Assembly: GCF_029784135.1 (NCBI RefSeq)
Contig: NC_073746.1
Location: forward strand, 282,421,348 to 282,485,347
Source: Toxorhynchites rutilus septentrionalis
Lineage: Eukaryota > Arthropoda > Insecta > Diptera > Culicidae
Length of the DNA stretch: 64,000 bases
Direction of reading: 5' to 3'
The notes under the pieces were generated by a model. The model was not told the DNA's origin. It did no database searches and saw only the letters and a list, made by a program, of their open reading frames with translations. The position numbers and the translations under genes were made by a program. This document shows positions 45,301 to 51,300 of the stretch, piece after piece; positions within the stretch are counted from its first letter, which is position 1; each line of letters opens with the position of its first letter.

Positions 45301-48300
45301 GGGAGGAGGAGAGTTGTGGTGAAATTGGAGAGATGCCAGCTATCATCGTCGAAGAGAACGATGTCCGCGAAGCCTCGCGGTACCTGAGGAACTGGGCAGC
45401 ACCGGGCCCCGATGGTGTTCAGAACTTCTGGCACAAGAAGCTGACCGTCGCACATCAAAAGATAGCTGAGTGCTTCAACAAGGTGCTACGTGACCCACAC
45501 AACCTCCCTGAATTCGCCACCCGTGGCGTCACATTCCTCCTCCCGAAAGACAGCAACACATTGAACCCATCAAAGTACAGACCGATAACGTGCCTATCGA
45601 GTCTGTACAAGATATTAAGCAGCATCATAACCGCCAAAGTTTCTGCCCACTGCGAACAACACCATATCATCACAGAAGAGCAGAAAGGATGCAGAAAAAA
45701 TACGCATGGCTGCAAAGACCAGGTCATCATCGACGCAGCCATAGTCGGCCAGGCGGTTTATAACCAGCGGAACCTAAGCATGGCCTATATCGATTACAGG
45801 AAGGCTTATGACTCCATACCTCACTCGTTTCTCATCTGGGTATTGGAGCTCTACAAAATTGATCCCGTCGTCGTTAGGTTCCTGCAGCATGCGATGAGGC
45901 AGTGGAGCACGTCTCTGCACCTTAGTGATGGGGAAAATGTGTTGCAGTCTAGAACGCTGCAGATAAAAAGGGGGATATTCCAAGGCGACTCTTTCAGCCC
46001 GCTTTGGTTTTGTCTGGCACTGAACCCCCTCAGTAGGACGCTCAATAGAAACGGTCATGGCTATAAAATAAGGTATGGCGACGGCGCCCACGAAGAAGTT
46101 ACCCATACCTTTTACATGGACGATCTCAAGGTCTACGCTGATTCACGTCAGCGTCTAGGTGTAGCTATCCGGGTTGTCGAAGAAATAAGCAGGGACATCT
46201 GTATGGAGTTCGGCCTCGACAAGTGTCGCTGTGTCCACCTGCTGAAAGGACAACTTACCGAATCCGGAGGCTACGAGGTCTATGACGGCGAGTTTATAAG
46301 AGACATGGTTCGTGGCGAATCCTATAAATATCTTGGATTCCGACAGCTCACCGGGATTCGCCACTCCGACATCAAGACGGAGCTGCGAGACAAGTTCTTG
46401 AGCCGAGTGAACTGTGTCCTGAGGACTTTCCTCAACGCGGGGAACAAGGTACGCGCTATCAACACATTCGCGGTTCCCCTGCTGACCTTCAGTTTTGGTG
46501 TAGTCAAATGGAGCAAAACTGACCTAGAGGACCTTGAGAGGAGGATGAGGAAAGCATTCAAAGAGGCCGGAATGCACCATCCTCAATCGGCACTGGAGAG
46601 AGTTTCACTACCACGCAAAGAAGGGGGACTTGGAATCGTCGACATTTCTGCACTGTGTGTTGCCCAGGTACGACAACTGCGTGAGTACTTCGCAGAACGC
46701 GCCAACCAAAACGCGCTATACCGGGCTGTCTGCGCCGCTGACAGAGGATACAGAGCTCTGCACTTGGCGCAAGCGGAGTACCAACTAAACTGCAATCTGC
46801 AGACAGTGGAGGAGAAGATTGCAGCTTGGAAGCAGAAGGCAGTGCATGGTGCCCACCCCCATCAACTGGACCGGCCACACGTCGACAAGGCCGCATCTAA
46901 TCTGTGGCTAACGCGTGGTGAACTCTCTTCAGTAGTAGAAGCCGACATGATAGCCATCCAGGACAGGATAATGCCGACGAGAAACTGCAGGCGGTACGTC
47001 TGGCATCAAGACGTTGATGACATTTGCCGGATGTGCCATCAACCAGGTGAAAACATAGAGCACATTATGGGAGGCTGTCCCGTTTTGGCCAACGCAGCCT
47101 ACACCGAGCGCAACAACAACGTGGCCCGTATTGTTCATCGACAACTGGCGCTCCAATGTGCTCTGCTGGAAGACAACGTACCAAACTACCGGTACCTGCC
47201 TGCACCTGTCCTGGAAAATGACCGTTTCAAGTTGTACTGGGATCGCACTGTTCTGACCGACCTCTCGATCCACCACAACCGCCCAGATATAATGGTTTAC
47301 GACAAGAGCGACCGCAAAGTCACCATCATCGATGTCGCTATTCCACTGAACCAGAATCTGGAGGAGACCCACGGTCGCAAAATCTGCAAGTACCGACCAT
47401 TGGCCGTGGGGGCTAAGGGAGGTCCCAAGAATTGTTCCCCGAGATGGACGATTGAGCAATTTGACAGGATGCTCTTTAATTTGACAGAACAGCTCATCGG
47501 ACGGAATCCCGTTGTTATCGGTGGGGATTTTAATGCTTGGGCAGTGGAGTGGGGGAGCAGACTTACAAATGCAAGGGGATTTAGCTTGCTCGAGGCCTTG
47601 GCAAAGCTGAATGTAAAACTGGTAAATGAAGGATCCACCAGCACCTTCCATAGAAACGGTCGGGAATCCATTATAGATGTCACATTTTGCACCCCGACAC
47701 TGGCACCAAATATGAACTGGAGAGTCTGCGATAGCTATACTCACAGTGATCACCAAGCGGTTCGCTACACAATCTGCAATAAGAATTCATCAACAAGACG
47801 AGGGATGATAGAAGACGGTCGAAAGTGGAAGATAAAAATGTTCGACAAAAATCTCTTTCTGGAAGCACTCCAAATGGAGCGACCTGTCACCAATTTAAAT
47901 GCAAGCGAATTGACAGAGAGTGTTGTCCGAGCATGTGACATCGCAATGCCACGAAAAATAACGCCAAAAAACGAACGACGATCGGTCTATTGGTGGAATG
48001 AAACAATTAACTCTCTTCGGACGAGCTGCCTCCGAGCCAGGAGAAGAATGCAAAGGGCTAAGACTGTAACTGACAGAGCAGAGTGCAGGGTAGCGTTCAG
48101 AGAGGCAAGAATCTTACTTAAGCATGAAATCAGTCGCAGTAGACGGAACTGTTTCAAAGAGCTGTGCCGGGACGCAGAAGCGAACCCCTGGGGTAATGCT
48201 TATAGAGTGGTGTTGTCAAAACTCAAAGGTCCATCGATACCCAGAGAAGGGTGCCCAAATAAATTGAAGCGTATCATAGAAGTGCTCTTTCCGCAACACG

Positions 48301-51300
48301 ATTCGGTGAGTTGGCCACCTACGCCGTACAATCATGATGAAGAAAACGTAGAGAGGGTGTCAATAGACGAGCTGATAACGGCAGCAAAGAAGCTGAAGGT
48401 GAACAAAGCCCCAGGTCCAGATGGAATTCCCAACGTGGCACTCAAAACAGCGGTGCAAGAATACCCCGAATTGTTTAGGGAAACGCTGCAAAAATGCCTG
48501 AATGAAGGAAACTTTCCAGATATCTGGAAGAGGCAGAAATTGGTTCTACTGCCAAAACCAGGAAAGCCACTTGGGGGGCCATCCTCTTATAGGCCCATTT
48601 GCCTTCTGGACACTCTAGGGAAACTGTTGGAGAGGATCATTCTCAATAGAATAACAAGGTGCACAGAAAGTGAGCACGGTCTCTCGAAGATGCAGTTCGG
48701 GTTTCGGAAAGATAGATCCACAGTGGATGCTATCCTGTCAGTCACTGAGACAGCCAGAAAAGCACTGATGAAGAAAAGGTGTGGAGATCGCTACTGTGCA
48801 GTGATAACGATCGATGTAAAGAATGCATTCAACAGTGCCAGCTGGGAAGCCATCGCCGAGGCGTTGCATAGATTGTTAGTTCCCGACTATGTGTGCAAGA
48901 TCATGAAAAGTTATTTCCAAAACCGGGTTCTTATCTACGACACAGAGACAGGACGAAAAACGTACAATATCACAGCGGGTGTCCCACAAGGATCCATCCT
49001 AGGTCCAACGCTGTGGAACGGGATGTACGACGAAGTGTTAACGCTGAAGCTTCCGCAGGGCGTGAAGATAACTGGCTTCGCAGATGATATTTCGCTGACA
49101 GTGATTGGCGAGACAAGAGAGGAAGTCGAAATGTTGGCTACAGAGTCAATTCAAATTGTTGAAGAATGGATGAAGAATGCAAAATTACACATAGCACACC
49201 AGAAAACAGAAATGGTGCTGATCAGCAATTGCAGAGTGGTGGATCAAGCAGAAATTATTGTTGGGGATCACAAAATTACGTCCAAACGAGAGCTGAAATA
49301 TTTGGGTGTTATCATCGATGACCGACTTAAATTCAAGAGTCATGTAAAATATGCATGTGAGAAAGCAGCAAGGGTCGTGGCAGGGATGGCAAGAATTATG
49401 CCGAATAATGCAGGACCATGTAGCAGTAAGAGGCGCCTTCTTGCCAGTGTATCCACGTCGATACTCCGTTACGGCGGCCCGGTCTGGGTGGCAGCACTCG
49501 GAGTGAAACAAAATCGTACTCTGCTAAACAGAACACTTAGAGTAATGGCGATGAGAGTAGCGAGCGCATATCGGACGATATCTGCGGAAGCAGTATACGT
49601 CATAGCGGGAATGATTCCCATCGACATCATTCTAGTCGAAGACAGCGTATGCTACAAACAAAAAACGACGAATGTGCAAAGAAACAGAGAAGTGCGGAAA
49701 AGAGCAAAATTAGACTCGATTCAGAAGTGGCAGCAGGAATGGAACAACACATCCAACGGTCGATGGACCCATCGATTGATACCGAACATCGCAAATTGGA
49801 TTGATCGCAAACATGGTGAAGTGAATTTCCACCTGACGCAATTTCTGTCAGGCCACGGATGTTTCCGACGGTACTTGCACAGATTCGGACACGCAAGTTC
49901 ACCGTTCTGTCCTTTGTGCGATCAAATAGAAGAAACACCGGAGCATGTGGTTTTTGACTGTCCTCGATTCTTCACAGAGAGACAAGAAATGATCTTAGCG
50001 AGCGGTCCCGATGTGAATGCTGAAAATATAATACAGGCAATGTGTAAAGAAGAGAACACGTGGAATGCAGTGAACCGCGCAATATGTAAAATTATGGTAG
50101 AACTTCAACGAAGATGGAGAGAAGATCAAAGAGTAACCAGAACAAACATTGAGCAATGAGTGCATAAGCACAGCCTCCTCCCCGAAGTAATACCAATTGG
50201 TGGTTCCGGGGAAGGTCTGGTATGAAGTACAAGGAGGTGGTTTTAGTGAGTAGAAATCTCACACTACCCAGTCAACATGGCGATTGGGTGTCTATTGAAG
50301 ATCTCCACCTCTTTGCCAAAAAAAAAAAAAACACACACACACACATACATCAAATGCAAACCAGATTCAAGCACGGTGTAAAACAGGTAAAGAAATACGG
50401 TGCAAAGCACGGCGCAAAACTCGGTGCAAAAACGAGCGCATATAAATACAAGGAGTGATAGTTTACATCAGCACCGCGTTGCATTCTGAAGACTGATTTC
50501 AAGCAATCTCATCATAAATAATTGAGAGGATTCGATGAGGCTTATCCGGAAATTTGTTAATACTGAAGTAGGAAATTGCTCGTACACTGACATTTTCAAT
50601 CGAGAATAATTTTATGGGGCAGACACAATTTGACTGATATTTCTACGGGATTATGTTGACATATAATAAAACTGAGTTGCTAGATTGCAGTAAGTGAGCA
50701 CCGTTCAACACTCGTAGAGTATCGTCTACATTACGTTTGCCCTTACAATTCAGGTTATCTCCGTATCACGCAACGACTTGTACTACCAGTTCGTTGTCAT
50801 TTCCACGTTAATGCTATGTACACTAATGATATATACATTTCGAGATAGATTCTTTATTTGAACGAAGAATGATAGAACGTAGTCTAGTCCATTAGGAAAA
50901 TGTGAGGGATAAGATTAAGGGTGAGAAAGGAAATGGATACAACACTGAAAAGCAACGGTAGTTGTGCAGATATAGCTACCGGTGTCAGTTCTCCTGTGAC
51001 CCACTCGGGGCAACTGTCGGTATTACAGCGACGGTACGTTTCCTCCTTGGGCTGCTTAGCACAGTAGCCGTCACTAATCCGAAAACCATCCGGGGACGAC
51101 AGACAGGACACGGTACGGTTTTGCTTGCCACCACCACATGTTCGCGAACACTGATGCGTTCGATATATTCCGACAGGAGAGAACGAAACGTACACAAACA
51201 ATTAACATAGATGTGGTTTTTAAGCCGGGACGCAGTACAGAGCGCATGTAGATTGAACACCCGGATATGGGTTTGATAAAAAAGAAGAAAAACGAATGAA

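Larger units (their letters stand above)
43645..47410 (+). mobile_element. R4-clade retrotransposon, intact 5' end, 3' missing
   Basis: Starts directly after element A's poly(A) with a 17-bp hairpin, then a 5' UTR of about 0.3 kb. One long reading frame then encodes a Myb-like DNA-binding region, reverse transcriptase, a CCHC finger and a restriction-like endonuclease. It stops being R4-like after the motif KYRPLA at about 47405, roughly 100 codons before the usual end of such proteins, and has no R4 3' UTR. R4-clade elements (R4, Dong) insert at specific or simple-repeat targets. Confidence 0.78.
32788..50979 (-). other. AdamTS-A: Giant ADAMTS intron (18.2 kb)
   Basis: Donor CCG|GTAGCT at 50979, acceptor CCGTCCAG| at 32788. 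The ends are unambiguous because both exons are phase 0 and the protein reads TP then CSVTCGEG. It contains the inverted repeat, solo LTR, SINE and the R1/R4 retrotransposon block listed separately. Confidence 0.85.

Noticed and set aside
46929..47756. 275-codon minus-strand ORF
   Set aside because: Antisense shadow of the R4/R1 ORF at the junction; no family features.
44544..50159. Host gene with two polymerase domains
   Set aside because: All motifs are those of R4 and R1 LINEs, with poly(A) and microsatellite junctions; it is mobile DNA.
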